This document shows, piece after piece, positions 24,055-36,534 of a stretch of 64,000 nucleotides of DNA (within the stretch, counting starts at the first letter, position 1; the number at the start of each line of letters is the position of its first letter). Source of the stretch: Clostridia bacterium (GTDB lineage: Bacteria > Bacillota > Clostridia > Christensenellales > Aristaeellaceae). The notes beneath the pieces were generated by a model. It worked only from the letters and a program-made list of their open reading frames with translations. It ran no database searches and was not told where the DNA came from. Where the stretch lies: positions 25,159 to 89,158 of the forward strand of contig JAFUFB010000009.1 in NCBI GenBank assembly GCA_017470145.1, read 5' to 3'. Position numbers and translations under genes: made by a program.

Positions 24055-25869
24055 ATGCACTACAATTGGTTAGCCAAGCTTCCTCCCCTGCCGGAGGATT
24101 TCTCCCAATTGGATTCCCCCCATGCCCTGGCCGCCTGGGAGCTGTCCCAATTCTTCTCCGAGAAGGGGTACCATCTGGAATTGATCCCGGAAATGGGGGA
24201 CAGATTCCAGATTCATAACAACATCATTTCCGGCGGTGAAACCGGGCTGCTTTACGGGGCCTATGCCGCCATCCGGGGGCTGCTCAGCGGTGCCCCTATC
24301 CCGGAGGAATCCGCCCCCTGCTATTCTCTGCGGATGATCAACTGCTGGGATAATATGGACGGCACGGTGGAGCGGGGATACGCCGGGCGGAGCCTCTTCT
24401 TCGAAGGGGATCAATTCGCCTATGATCCCGCCCGCCTGCGCCATCTGGGACGCATGATGGCCTCCGTGGGGCTGAACGTGCTGTGCATCAACAATGTCAA
24501 CGTCCATGAACCCGCCCAGGGCCTGCTGGGGGAGCTGCTGCCGGACCTTTCCGCCCTGGCGGACCTGTTCCGCCCCTTCGGGGTTCGGCTGATGGTGTCC
24601 GTGGACTTCTCCCTGCCCCTGCGGGCGGATCTGTCCACCGCCGATCCCCTGGATGCCGCGGTACAGGACTGGTGGAGCCGGGTGGCCGCCCTGGTGTACC
24701 GGGAGGTGCCGGATCTGGCGGGCTTCCTGGTGAAGGCGGACAGCGAAGGCCGCCCCGGGCCCTTCACCTATGGCCGCAGCCACGCGGAGGGGGCCAATCT
24801 GCTGGCCCGGGCCCTGAAGCCCTTTGGGGGCGTGCTGGTATGGCGGTGCTTCGTCTACAACTGCAAGCAGGACTGGCGGGATACCTCCATCGACCGGCCC
24901 AAAGCCGCCTACGAAACCTATCAGCCCCTGGACGGCCAGTTTGATGACAACGTAATTTTGCAGGTGAAGAACGGACCTTTCGATTTCCAGGTGCGGGAGC
25001 CCCTTTCCCCCCTGCTGCTGTCTCTGGAAAAGACACCCCTGGCCCTGGAGCTGCAGCTGGCCCAGGAATACACCGGGCAACAGATCGACCTTTATGCCAT
25101 GGCCCCCATGTGGCAGGAGATTTTTGAGGACCTGCCTACGAATCGGATTCAGGCCATCGCGGCGGTGTCCAACCTGGGGCGGGACGAAAACTATTTCGGC
25201 CATCCTCTGGCGGCAGCCAACTTCTTCGGGTTCGGCCTGCTGGCCTGGAATCCGAAAGCTGATCCCACGGACATGCTTTCTCAGTGGATTCGGCTGACCT
25301 ATGATTTCACCCCCCAGCAGGCGGAGACCCTGCTGCAATCGATGCTCCGCTCCCGGCGGATCTATGAACGCTACACCGCGCCCCTGGGGCTGGGATGGAT
25401 GATTACGCCCCATTCCCATTATGGCCCCAATCCCTCGGGATACGAATACGACGCCTGGGGCACCTATCACCGGGCGAATCATCTGGCGGTGGGCATTGAC
25501 CGCACCGCCGCGGGCACGGGGTATCTCTCCCAGTACCCGGAGGCCCTGCAGGCCCGATATCAGGATCCCGCCACCTGCCCGGAGCTGCTGCTGCTTTTCT
25601 TCCACCGGCTGCCTTATGACTATGTAATGCAGGACGGGCGGACCCTGATCCAGCGGATCTATGACGATCACTTCCTGGGGGCCCAGGAGGCCGCGGAGCT
25701 GGAAAAAGCGCTTAGGGCTCTCCCCTTCCCGGAGCCGGATCGGCTGGTGATCCTGGCCCGGGCAGCCAAGCAGACCGCCAACGCCGCCAACTGGCGGGAT
25801 GTGATCAACACCTTCTTCTATCGCCTCTCCGGAATTCCGGATCAAAAAGATCGTAAAATTTATGAATAA
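24055..25869 (+). CDS. aguA: Alpha-glucuronidase (GH67)
   Basis: A 604-residue family 67 glycoside hydrolase that removes (4-O-methyl-)glucuronic acid from the non-reducing end of xylo-oligosaccharides. Characteristic stretches are RMINCWDNMDGTVERGYAG, KADSEGRPGPFTYGR (general-acid glutamate), VILQVKNGPFDFQVREPLSP and LQLAQEYTGQ (the two acidic base residues). The C-terminal helical domain is complete, ending WRDVINTFFYRLSGI. There is no signal peptide, so it acts on imported oligosaccharides. It is some 70-80 residues shorter than typical GH67 enzymes, and the deficit lies in the N-terminal beta domain. The start follows ataaggag. The free glucuronate would feed uxaC. Confidence 0.95.
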   Translation: MHYNWLAKLPPLPEDFSQLDSPHALAAWELSQFFSEKGYHLELIPEMGDRFQIHNNIISGGETGLLYGAYAAIRGLLSGAPIPEESAPCYSLRMINCWDNMDGTVERGYAGRSLFFEGDQFAYDPARLRHLGRMMASVGLNVLCINNVNVHEPAQGLLGELLPDLSALADLFRPFGVRLMVSVDFSLPLRADLSTADPLDAAVQDWWSRVAALVYREVPDLAGFLVKADSEGRPGPFTYGRSHAEGANLLARALKPFGGVLVWRCFVYNCKQDWRDTSIDRPKAAYETYQPLDGQFDDNVILQVKNGPFDFQVREPLSPLLLSLEKTPLALELQLAQEYTGQQIDLYAMAPMWQEIFEDLPTNRIQAIAAVSNLGRDENYFGHPLAAANFFGFGLLAWNPKADPTDMLSQWIRLTYDFTPQQAETLLQSMLRSRRIYERYTAPLGLGWMITPHSHYGPNPSGYEYDAWGTYHRANHLAVGIDRTAAGTGYLSQYPEALQARYQDPATCPELLLLFFHRLPYDYVMQDGRTLIQRIYDDHFLGAQEAAELEKALRALPFPEPDRLVILARAAKQTANAANWRDVINTFFYRLSGIPDQKDRKIYE

Positions 25870-25881
25870 AAGGAGCAACCC

Positions 25882-28767
25882 ATGAGTTTCACCATCAATC
25901 AAACGACCAACGGCTTCCGCGTCACCAACATTCGCCCCTCCCAGGAGCTGCACGGCCAGCTGGTGGAGATGATCCACGAAAAGACCGGCGCCCGCCTGGC
26001 CTGGCTGGACAACGGCGCGGAGAACAAGACCTTCTCCGTTGCCTTCCGGACCTTGCCCGTAGACAACACCGGCGTGTTCCACATTCTGGAGCATTCCGTG
26101 CTCTGCGGCAGCGAGAAATATCCGGTAAAGGAGCCCTTCGTGGAGCTGCTGAAGGGCTCCATGAATACCTTCCTGAACGCCATGACCTTTCCGGACATGA
26201 CCATGTATCCCGTGTCTTCCCGGAACGACCGGGACTTGCTGAACCTGACAGAGGTCTATCTGGACGCCGTGTTCCGCCCCCGCATTCTGCAGGATGAGCG
26301 GCTGTTCCGCCAGGAGGGCTGGCATATCGAACCCAGCGAAGAAGAGGAAGGCACCTACATCTACAAGGGCGTGGTTTTCAACGAGATGAAGGGCGCCCTC
26401 AGCGATGTATCCGAGGTGGGCGAAACCGAAATCGCCCGGCAGCTGTTCCCGGACAGTGGCTATGGCTTCAACTCCGGCGGGGATCCAGACGCCATTCCCG
26501 ACCTGACCTACGAGCAATATTGCGATACCTATCGGCGGCACTATCACCCCTCCAACGCCTGGATCTATCTGGACGGCGCGGTGCCCATGGCGGAGATTCT
26601 GCCTCTGATCGCCTCCTATCTGGACACCTATGAGAAGGAGGAGAATCTGCCCCGTTTCACCCTGCAAACGCCCACCCCCTCCACCTGCGAAAAGGAATAT
26701 GAACTGGGCCAGGAGGAGGATCCTGAGAATAAAGGCCACCTGTATCTGGCCCGGATCTTCGGATCCTGGCAGGATAAAACCAGGAACATGGCCGCCTCCA
26801 TCGTCGGGGATGTGCTGACGGGGAACAACGACGCCCCCCTGAAGAAGCTGATGCTGGAAAAGGGTCTGGCCCAGAATTTCTCCCTGTCGGTGGATGATTC
26901 CTCCCTGCAGTCCGTGGTCTCCCTGCACGCGGAGAACGTCACCGACGGCAAGGAGGAGGAGATTATCCAGACCATCCAAGCCTTCGCTGCGGAATTGGCA
27001 AAGACGGGCCTGAACCCGGAGGACGCGGAGGCCTCCCTGAACCGCTTCGCCTTCGCCCTGAAGGAGGAGGAAGAACCCCAGGGTATCGACCGGGCCATCC
27101 GCATCATGGGCTCCTGGCTCTACGATGGGGATCCCCTCTTCTCCCTGGAAAATGACGCCCAGATCGCCGAGCTGCGGCAGATGCTAGCCTCCGGGGAGCT
27201 GAACGCCCTGGCGACCTCCCTGCTGCAGGATCAGGCTGGTCTGTGCCGGCTGACACTGCGCCCCTCCAAGACCCGGGGTGAGGAGCTGCGCCGGCAGGAG
27301 GAGGCCCGTCTGGCGGAAATCACCAGCCAATGGACCGACGCTCAGCGGGAAGCCAATGAGCAGCTTCTGGCCTCCCTGGAGGCCTGGCAGGCCGCGCCGG
27401 ACAGCCCGGAGGCCCTGGCCACCCTACCCATGCTGAAGAAGGAAGACGCGGATATCCCGCCGGAATGGCCGGAAACGGAGCTGCGGACCCTGGCGGAGAC
27501 GCCGGTGCTGTTCCACGCCCAGCCCACCTCCGGCATCGTGCACCTGCGGGCCTATTTCAATCTGTGTGATCTTTCCCTTCCCCAGCTGCAGGATCTGAGC
27601 CTCATGTGCGGGCTGCTGGGCAAGCTTCCCACCGCTCATTACGATTCCGCCGCCCTGCAGCAGCAGATCAAGCGCTACACCGGGCGGCTGGCTTTCTCTC
27701 TCACCACCCGGGCCAACCCCAAGGATCCCGCCCTGTGCGGCCCCTGCCTGGTGGCCACGGTCAGCGTGCTGAAGGAGAACCTGGAAAAGGCCCAGGAACT
27801 GCTTCTGGAGATTCTGAAGACCACGGATTTCTCCCACACGGAGAAAATTCTGGAGATCGTTCGCCAGCTGGAGATGATCTCCCGGCAGCGCATTGTCGGC
27901 GCCGGGCAGATCATCGCCCTGCGGCATGTGCTGTCCCATTATTCCGCGGAATATGCCGTAAAGAACGCCCTGGAGGGGGATCAGGCGGCGATTTACCTGC
28001 ATTCCTTCGCCCAGGCTCCGGATACGAAGCTGCCCTCCCTGCGGGCTACGGCGGAGAAGCTGAAGCAGGAGATTACCTGTCGCAAGCGCTTGACCCTGAG
28101 CGTCACCGCAGAGGAGAATTACTCCTGCAAAACCCTGCTGGGAGCCCTGCCTCTGGGTGAGACGGTAGCGGAATTCGCCGCCTACAGCGCGGAAACCGCC
28201 CCGCGTCAGGGCTATCGCGTGCCTGCTCAGGTGGGCTTCGCCGCCCGGGGATATCACCTGTCGAAGCTGGGCCGCCCCTTCCATGGCAGCCTGTTCCTGC
28301 TGTCCAACATCCTGTCCTATTCCTACCTTTGGAACAAGGTTCGGGTTCAGGGCGGGGCCTATGGCTGCGGCTTCCACGCGGATCGGTTCGGCAACCTCTT
28401 CTCCTATTCCTTCCGGGATCCAACCCCGGGCCGCACCCTGACCATGGACGCCGGGGCCTCTGATTTCCTGCGGGAATTCCTTTCCAGCGCGGAGAGCCTG
28501 GATAAGTTCATCATCTCCACCCTGAATGACCTGAATCCCCTGCTCAGCGCCCGGGACAAGGGGGCCGTGGCGGACAGCCGCTATTTCTCCAATTACACCC
28601 GGGCGGAAGCGGAGCAAATTCGGAAGGAGATTCTGGAAGCCACCCCCGCCACCTTAGAAGCTACCGCGGAGCTGCTGGACGCCTTCGCGGCGCAGGGCGC
28701 GGTGTGCGTGGTAGCGCCCGGGGAATTGCTGGAAAAATGCACGAATCTGGAGATTGCCGATCTGTAA
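25882..28767 (+). CDS. Peptidase M16C (presequence-protease-like)
   Basis: A 961-residue zinc metallopeptidase of the PreP/Cym1-type M16C subfamily, which degrades short peptides inside a closed chamber made of four related domains. The inverted zinc motif HILEH is at 67-71 (H67, E70, H71), and the third ligand is probably E168 in VVFNEMKGALSD. CGSEKYPVKEPFVELLKGS and NAMTFPDMTMYPVSS are diagnostic M16C stretches. The C-terminal half contains the conserved YSYLWNKVRVQGGAYG region that completes the substrate site. No signal peptide. It starts 12 bases after aguA behind aaaggagc, so the two are cotranscribed although their functions look unrelated. Confidence 0.94.
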   Translation: MSFTINQTTNGFRVTNIRPSQELHGQLVEMIHEKTGARLAWLDNGAENKTFSVAFRTLPVDNTGVFHILEHSVLCGSEKYPVKEPFVELLKGSMNTFLNAMTFPDMTMYPVSSRNDRDLLNLTEVYLDAVFRPRILQDERLFRQEGWHIEPSEEEEGTYIYKGVVFNEMKGALSDVSEVGETEIARQLFPDSGYGFNSGGDPDAIPDLTYEQYCDTYRRHYHPSNAWIYLDGAVPMAEILPLIASYLDTYEKEENLPRFTLQTPTPSTCEKEYELGQEEDPENKGHLYLARIFGSWQDKTRNMAASIVGDVLTGNNDAPLKKLMLEKGLAQNFSLSVDDSSLQSVVSLHAENVTDGKEEEIIQTIQAFAAELAKTGLNPEDAEASLNRFAFALKEEEEPQGIDRAIRIMGSWLYDGDPLFSLENDAQIAELRQMLASGELNALATSLLQDQAGLCRLTLRPSKTRGEELRRQEEARLAEITSQWTDAQREANEQLLASLEAWQAAPDSPEALATLPMLKKEDADIPPEWPETELRTLAETPVLFHAQPTSGIVHLRAYFNLCDLSLPQLQDLSLMCGLLGKLPTAHYDSAALQQQIKRYTGRLAFSLTTRANPKDPALCGPCLVATVSVLKENLEKAQELLLEILKTTDFSHTEKILEIVRQLEMISRQRIVGAGQIIALRHVLSHYSAEYAVKNALEGDQAAIYLHSFAQAPDTKLPSLRATAEKLKQEITCRKRLTLSVTAEENYSCKTLLGALPLGETVAEFAAYSAETAPRQGYRVPAQVGFAARGYHLSKLGRPFHGSLFLLSNILSYSYLWNKVRVQGGAYGCGFHADRFGNLFSYSFRDPTPGRTLTMDAGASDFLREFLSSAESLDKFIISTLNDLNPLLSARDKGAVADSRYFSNYTRAEAEQIRKEILEATPATLEATAELLDAFAAQGAVCVVAPGELLEKCTNLEIADL

Positions 28768-28786
28768 ACCATCGAAAATTGATGCA

Positions 28787-28845
28787 GGCCCTTCGCCGCT
28801 AAGGCGAAGGGCCCTTTTAAAAACCGCCTCCCTTTCGGGAGGCGG
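28787..28845. terminator. Pair of terminators between convergent genes
   Basis: GGCCCTTCGCC-gctaa-GGCGAAGGGCC then CTTTT (28787-28818) ends the aguA/M16C transcript. CCGCCTCCC-tttc-GGGAGGCGG (28824-28845), with TTTTTAA on the minus side, ends the PFOR transcript. Confidence 0.9.
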
Positions 28846-28866
28846 CACTTTTTACTTTGCGGGGAA

Positions 28867-32490
<3,624 letters not shown>

Positions 32491-32492
32491 TC

Positions 32493-32521
32493 ATTATACG
32501 CGTTTTCCTTTTTTCTGTCAA
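32493..32521 (-). promoter_or_regulatory. Consensus promoter of PFOR
   Basis: Minus-strand TTGACA (32516-32521), 17-base spacer, TATAAT (32493-32498): a full match to the vegetative consensus. The leader is about 95 bases and contains a GC-rich stem (gcccgcgggc region near 32455). Confidence 0.93.
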
Positions 32522-32558
32522 TGAAAAAAACGGAGCGCTTTCGCGCTCCGCGTCATAC

Positions 32559-32586
32559 ATGCGAAGGGATGTTTCACTCAGGGGCC
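32559..32586 (+). repeat. 28-bp dispersed repeat, copy 2
   Basis: Exact copy of 23872-23899. It lies between the PFOR promoter and the terminator of the pseudo-VanY gene. Upstream of it, ACGGAGCG-ctttc-GCGCTCCG (32530-32551) forms a separate hairpin. Confidence 0.8.
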
Positions 32587-32626
32587 ACCGTCAAAAACCA
32601 TGATGACGGCCGCCATATGCTAAAAA

Positions 32627-32652
32627 GCTTCCCCCGCGAAGCGGGGGGAAGC
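32627..32652 (-). terminator. Terminator of the VanY-like gene (dispersed palindrome)
   Basis: GCTTCCCCC(C)GC-ttc-GCGGGGGAAGC on the minus strand followed by TTTTTAGC, twelve bases after the stop codon. Confidence 0.85.
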
Positions 32653-32663
32653 GAAAAATCGAA

Positions 32664-33794
32664 TTAGTATTCAAATACTGTGATCACTCCACCCATGTTA
32701 TCCAGGGAGGAAACATAGCTCCGGGCCCGGTTGGTCACCATGACCTGGAAGGAATCATCCTCGCCCACATACTGCCGATACACCTCGTACTTCAGCTGCC
32801 CATCCTCGAACAGAGCCACATGGGGATGCTCCTCCAGATACTGGATGTATTCCTCCAGGCAGAAGTCCATGGCGTGCATGATGGCCGCGCTTCCCTTGCC
32901 CACATAGCGGTACAGGTTCATCTGGCTGCTGATGCCGGTGACAAAGCTCTTGTCCGTGGAGGTTTCCAGGGGCCAGGCGTTCAGCGGGAAGCGGAACACG
33001 AAGCCGTATTCCCAGCAGTGGGTGTTCATCCAGATGCCCTGGCTGGAGGTGGAAAACTTGGTGTTGTTAATCTCCTTGTCGTTCCGGTCATACAGCTGCA
33101 GCCGGAAGGACAAGCCGGAATTGTATTCGCTGGTGCCAGGATAGTTGACTTCCTTCTTCGCCGCCTCGATCAACGCATCACCGGTGTACTTGGTGCTCAG
33201 CTTTTCCACCCGGTTCTGGAAGTACTGGTTCTGGGTATCCCAGCTACGATAGGCTTCTGGCACATAGTAGTGAGTCAGATCCTCCTCCCCCGCCGCGTCG
33301 ATGGCCGCCTTCAGCGCGTCCGCCGCCACGGGGAACAGGCTGACGCTGGCGTCCGCCACCTGCACCGCCCAGTTAAAGTAATTCCCCAGGCCCACCAGGG
33401 AGCTTTCGTCGAAATCTTCCGGCCGGGAATGCCACTGATTGACCAGCAGCAGACCGTTGTTCATAATTTCGCTCCGGGTCATGGTCACCAGCGAGGGGCT
33501 CTCCAGGGGATAATTGGTCAGATCCAGCAGATCCCACCCCTCGGATTTCTGCGTCGGCCAGGCCAGATTCGCCCCGCTGGAGGTTTCCTGCTCGAATTCC
33601 GCCAGGGCGGCAGCGTACTTTTGCTGCTCGGAGGCGTTATGGGCCTCCGCCTCTTCCTGAGCTGTCTTTAAAATATCCGCCTGCTGGGCGATGACCCAAT
33701 CCTTGGCATAGAAGCAGGCTACGGTCAGCGCGGCGAAAAAAATGGTGAGCACAATGACTACCGGGACCGCCTTGCTCTTCTTGGGCTTACTCAT
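32664..33794 (-). CDS. VanY-like M15B pseudo-peptidase, membrane-anchored
   Basis: A 376-residue protein with a short basic cytoplasmic tail, one membrane anchor (about 10-28), an alanine/glutamate-rich helical linker and a domain that follows the D-Ala-D-Ala carboxypeptidase VanY plan: NGLLLVNQWHSRPEDF (113-128), YRSWDTQNQY, PGTSEYNSGLSF (219-230), WMNTHCWEYGFVFRFP and TGISSQMNLYRYVG...LEEYI. In active members SEHxxGLxxD supplies a zinc histidine and aspartate, and YEPWHxRYVG supplies the catalytic glutamate and the last histidine. Here these positions are Y224, R231, Q291 and L294. The fold signature is kept while the whole zinc site is gone. It is therefore probably a non-catalytic peptidoglycan-binding or regulatory protein; that is inference. 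It follows argS, and a clear promoter was not identified. Confidence 0.8.
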   Translation of the reverse strand: MSKPKKSKAVPVVIVLTIFFAALTVACFYAKDWVIAQQADILKTAQEEAEAHNASEQQKYAAALAEFEQETSSGANLAWPTQKSEGWDLLDLTNYPLESPSLVTMTRSEIMNNGLLLVNQWHSRPEDFDESSLVGLGNYFNWAVQVADASVSLFPVAADALKAAIDAAGEEDLTHYYVPEAYRSWDTQNQYFQNRVEKLSTKYTGDALIEAAKKEVNYPGTSEYNSGLSFRLQLYDRNDKEINNTKFSTSSQGIWMNTHCWEYGFVFRFPLNAWPLETSTDKSFVTGISSQMNLYRYVGKGSAAIMHAMDFCLEEYIQYLEEHPHVALFEDGQLKYEVYRQYVGEDDSFQVMVTNRARSYVSSLDNMGGVITVFEY

Positions 33795-33909
33795 GATTCC
33801 CTCACACCTTCCTCCCTGAAAATCAGGAGAACAGATTTAAACATTAATCATTTCGTCATGTTTTTGTAAAATTCCTTCTTTTTTCAGAAAAATGTTACAA
33901 TTTTCTGAC

Positions 33910-35631
33910 TTACATCCGTTCCGGCGCCTCGATGCCAATAAGATACAGTCCCGTCTTGATCAAAGCCGCCGTGGCGCCCGTCAGCGCCACCCGGGCCGCC
34001 GCCAGGGCGGGATCCCCATCCAGAATCCGATGCTCATAATAATATTTATTGAAGGCCTGGGCAATGTCCGTTACCGCCCGGGTGATCATGCTGGGCTCAT
34101 ATTTCTCCGCCGCTTCTTGAATCACGTCCGGGAATCGGCTCATGAGCCGCAGCAGGCTCTGGGCCTCGTCGTCCGTCAGGGCCGTCCAATCCGGGGCGGG
34201 CAGGTTCATCTCCGCCGCCTTCCGAAGGACGGAGCAGCAGCGGGCGTGGGTGTACTGCACATAGGGGCCCGTCTCCCCGTCGAAGTTCAGGGCATTCTCC
34301 CAGCGGAAGTCGATATCCTTGATCCGGTTATTGCTCAGGTCGGCGTAGATCACCGCGCCGATGCCCACCTGCCGGGCCACCTTTTCCTTCTCCGGCAGCT
34401 CCGGGGACTTCTCGTTGATAATGTCCAGGGCTTTCTGTTGGGCCTGCTCCAGCAGGTCGTCCAGATGCACGGTGTTCCCCTTCCGGGTGGACAGGGCCTC
34501 CCCGCCAAAGGAAACCATGCCAAAGGCTACATGGACACAGTCCTTCGCCCAGTCGTAGCCCATCTTGTCCAGCACGCGGAAAACCTGGCGGAAATGCAGG
34601 TCCTGCTGATAAGCCACCACGTAGAGACATTTGTCGAAATGATAGGTATCCTGCCGATATTTCGCCGCGGCCAGATCCCGCGTGGCATAAATAGTGGTGC
34701 CATCTTTTTTCAGAATCAGGCAGGGAGGCATGTTATCCTCGCTCAGATCCACCACCCAGGCGCCCTCGCTCTGGGTCAGCAGGCCCTTTTGCCGCAGCTC
34801 CGCCACGATGGCGTCCGTCTTGTCCACGTAGAAGCTCTCTCCAGCATAGCTGTCGAAGGAGACCCCCAGCATATCATAGACCCGGGCCGCGTCCTTCAGC
34901 GTCATCTCCTTGAACCAGGTAAAGATCTCCAGGGCTTCCGGATCCCCGTCCTCAATCTTCTTGAACCAGGCCCGACCCTCATCCTCCAAAGCGGGGTCAT
35001 GGTCCGCCTCGTCATGGAATTTCACATACAGGCGGGTCAGCTCGTCCACGCCGCCCTTTTCCACCTCTTCCCGGCTGCCCCAGGTCTTGTAGGCGTAGAT
35101 CATCTTGCCAAACTGGGTCCCCCAGTCGCCCAGATGATTGATGCCCACCGTGTTGTATCCCAGGAACTCGAAGATCCGCCGCAGGCTGTGGCCGATCATG
35201 GTGGTAGATAGATGGCCGATATGGAACCGCTTGGCGATGTTGATGGAGGAATAGTCCAGGCAGATGGTCTTCCCCGCCCCCAGGTCGGAGGAACCGAACT
35301 TCTCCCCCTTCGCGATCAGCTCCTCCATGGTCTCCCGGGCAAAGTTTTCCCGGTTCAGGAAGAAATTCATATATCCATTCACCGGCTCTACCCGGGCCAC
35401 GTCCTCGTGATTCCACTTTTCGCACAGGGCCTCCGCGATCTTCGGCGGGGCCATCCGCAGGCTCTTGGCCAGGCGGAAGCAGGGGAAGGCATAATCCCCC
35501 ATGGCCGAATCCGGCGGCACGGCCAGCAGCCCCCGCAGCTCCTCCGCCGTGGGCAGCCCCTGGGCCTCGGGCCAGGCGGCGGTCATCAGTTCACTGGTCA
35601 GGGTGGCGATCCGGGTCATCATATCCGTCAT
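33910..35631 (-). CDS. argS: Arginyl-tRNA synthetase
   Basis: A 573-residue class I aminoacyl-tRNA synthetase that charges tRNA-Arg. The N-terminal additional domain recognising the tRNA D-loop is followed by the HIGH motif in KRFHIGHLSTT (near 136), the STRKGN stretch in the KMSKS position, and the C-terminal anticodon-binding DALR domain (QYTHARCCSVLRKA ... FNKYYYEHRILDGDP), ending with the typical GIEAPERM. Length is normal. The start is taken at 35631 behind aaagga; a second ATG four codons later is possible. The 33795-33909 spacer to the next gene is AT-rich without an obvious terminator. Confidence 0.97.
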   Translation of the reverse strand: MTDMMTRIATLTSELMTAAWPEAQGLPTAEELRGLLAVPPDSAMGDYAFPCFRLAKSLRMAPPKIAEALCEKWNHEDVARVEPVNGYMNFFLNRENFARETMEELIAKGEKFGSSDLGAGKTICLDYSSINIAKRFHIGHLSTTMIGHSLRRIFEFLGYNTVGINHLGDWGTQFGKMIYAYKTWGSREEVEKGGVDELTRLYVKFHDEADHDPALEDEGRAWFKKIEDGDPEALEIFTWFKEMTLKDAARVYDMLGVSFDSYAGESFYVDKTDAIVAELRQKGLLTQSEGAWVVDLSEDNMPPCLILKKDGTTIYATRDLAAAKYRQDTYHFDKCLYVVAYQQDLHFRQVFRVLDKMGYDWAKDCVHVAFGMVSFGGEALSTRKGNTVHLDDLLEQAQQKALDIINEKSPELPEKEKVARQVGIGAVIYADLSNNRIKDIDFRWENALNFDGETGPYVQYTHARCCSVLRKAAEMNLPAPDWTALTDDEAQSLLRLMSRFPDVIQEAAEKYEPSMITRAVTDIAQAFNKYYYEHRILDGDPALAAARVALTGATAALIKTGLYLIGIEAPERM

Positions 35632-35761
35632 ACTCTCAGGTCCTTTCGATATTTCTGCCCCCTATCTTATCATATTCCCCGAAAAAAAACCACACTTGTC
35701 TTTCCTTCCCTGAAAAAGTATAATGGGCGGGTACTTCCCTCAGAAAGGAGCTTTCCTTCTT

Positions 35762-36505
35762 ATGCTGAAAAAGCTGATTTCCCTGCTGCTGGTCTGCGCC
35801 TCATTGCTCTCCATCCCCGTCGCCCTGGCGGAAGAGGAGGATCCCCTCTCCGTTTTCGCCATCCGCCACGGCCGCCGGGATGAAAAGAAAATCGCCGTCA
35901 CCGTGGATGACTTTTTCAACCTGGACTGGGGATGGAAAATTCGGGATATGTGGCAAGAGATGGGCGTCGTGGGGACCTTCTTTCCCCTGGGCATCCGCAT
36001 TCTCCCCGAGGACGGGCCGAAATGGCAGGAGGTTATCGACGCTGGCATCGAAATCGGCTCTCACAACTGGGGGCATTATCCCATGGGCAAATCCGACACC
36101 TATTCTATCGTAAATTCCCTGGGGCGGACCCAGCAGGCCCTGGACGCTGCCCTGGGCTATCATTATCAGATCAATTCCTTCCGCCCGCCGGAGGGCAACA
36201 TCAAGGATGGAAATGGTAGCTCCAAAACCTTCCGCCGCGGCGTGAACATTTTCGGATATGAGCACGTGGTGCTCTGGGATGTGAGCCAGACGAATCCGGA
36301 GCTGGCCCTGCAAAAGGTGCAAAATGGCAGCATTCTCCTGTTCCACACCCGGAAAAAGGATTACGATTGCATGAAAGCCATCATCCCTCAGCTGCTGGAG
36401 CAGGGCTATGAGTTTGTTACCGTCAGCGAACTGCTGGAATTCGGCCCCAACGAAATCAGCTCCGAGCTGTATGTTTACAACAAGGCGGATTACCAGCAGA
36501 AATAA
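35762..36505 (+). CDS. Secreted polysaccharide deacetylase (NodB/CE4 family)
   Basis: A 247-residue exported protein. After a signal peptide (MLKKLISLLLVCASLLSIPV, cleavage near ALA-EE) come the CE4 motifs: TVDD (D49, D50), SHNWGH (H101, H105) for the metal triad, RPPEG (141-145) and LLFH (H195). The enzyme is expected to remove N-acetyl groups from peptidoglycan or another amino-sugar polymer on the cell surface. The start at 35762 follows agaaaggagc; an upstream in-frame ATG is rejected because its leader would disrupt the signal peptide. Short for the family but all motifs are present. It is followed after 29 bases by a DMT transporter gene. Confidence 0.9.
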   Translation: MLKKLISLLLVCASLLSIPVALAEEEDPLSVFAIRHGRRDEKKIAVTVDDFFNLDWGWKIRDMWQEMGVVGTFFPLGIRILPEDGPKWQEVIDAGIEIGSHNWGHYPMGKSDTYSIVNSLGRTQQALDAALGYHYQINSFRPPEGNIKDGNGSSKTFRRGVNIFGYEHVVLWDVSQTNPELALQKVQNGSILLFHTRKKDYDCMKAIIPQLLEQGYEFVTVSELLEFGPNEISSELYVYNKADYQQK

Positions 36506-36534
36506 AAAAATAAACCAAACAGGAAGTGTTTCCC

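Noticed and set aside
24070-26979. A 969-codon open frame antisense to aguA and the M16C peptidase gene
   Set aside because: It spans two well-supported genes and their spacer, has mirror-type composition and no ribosome-binding site.
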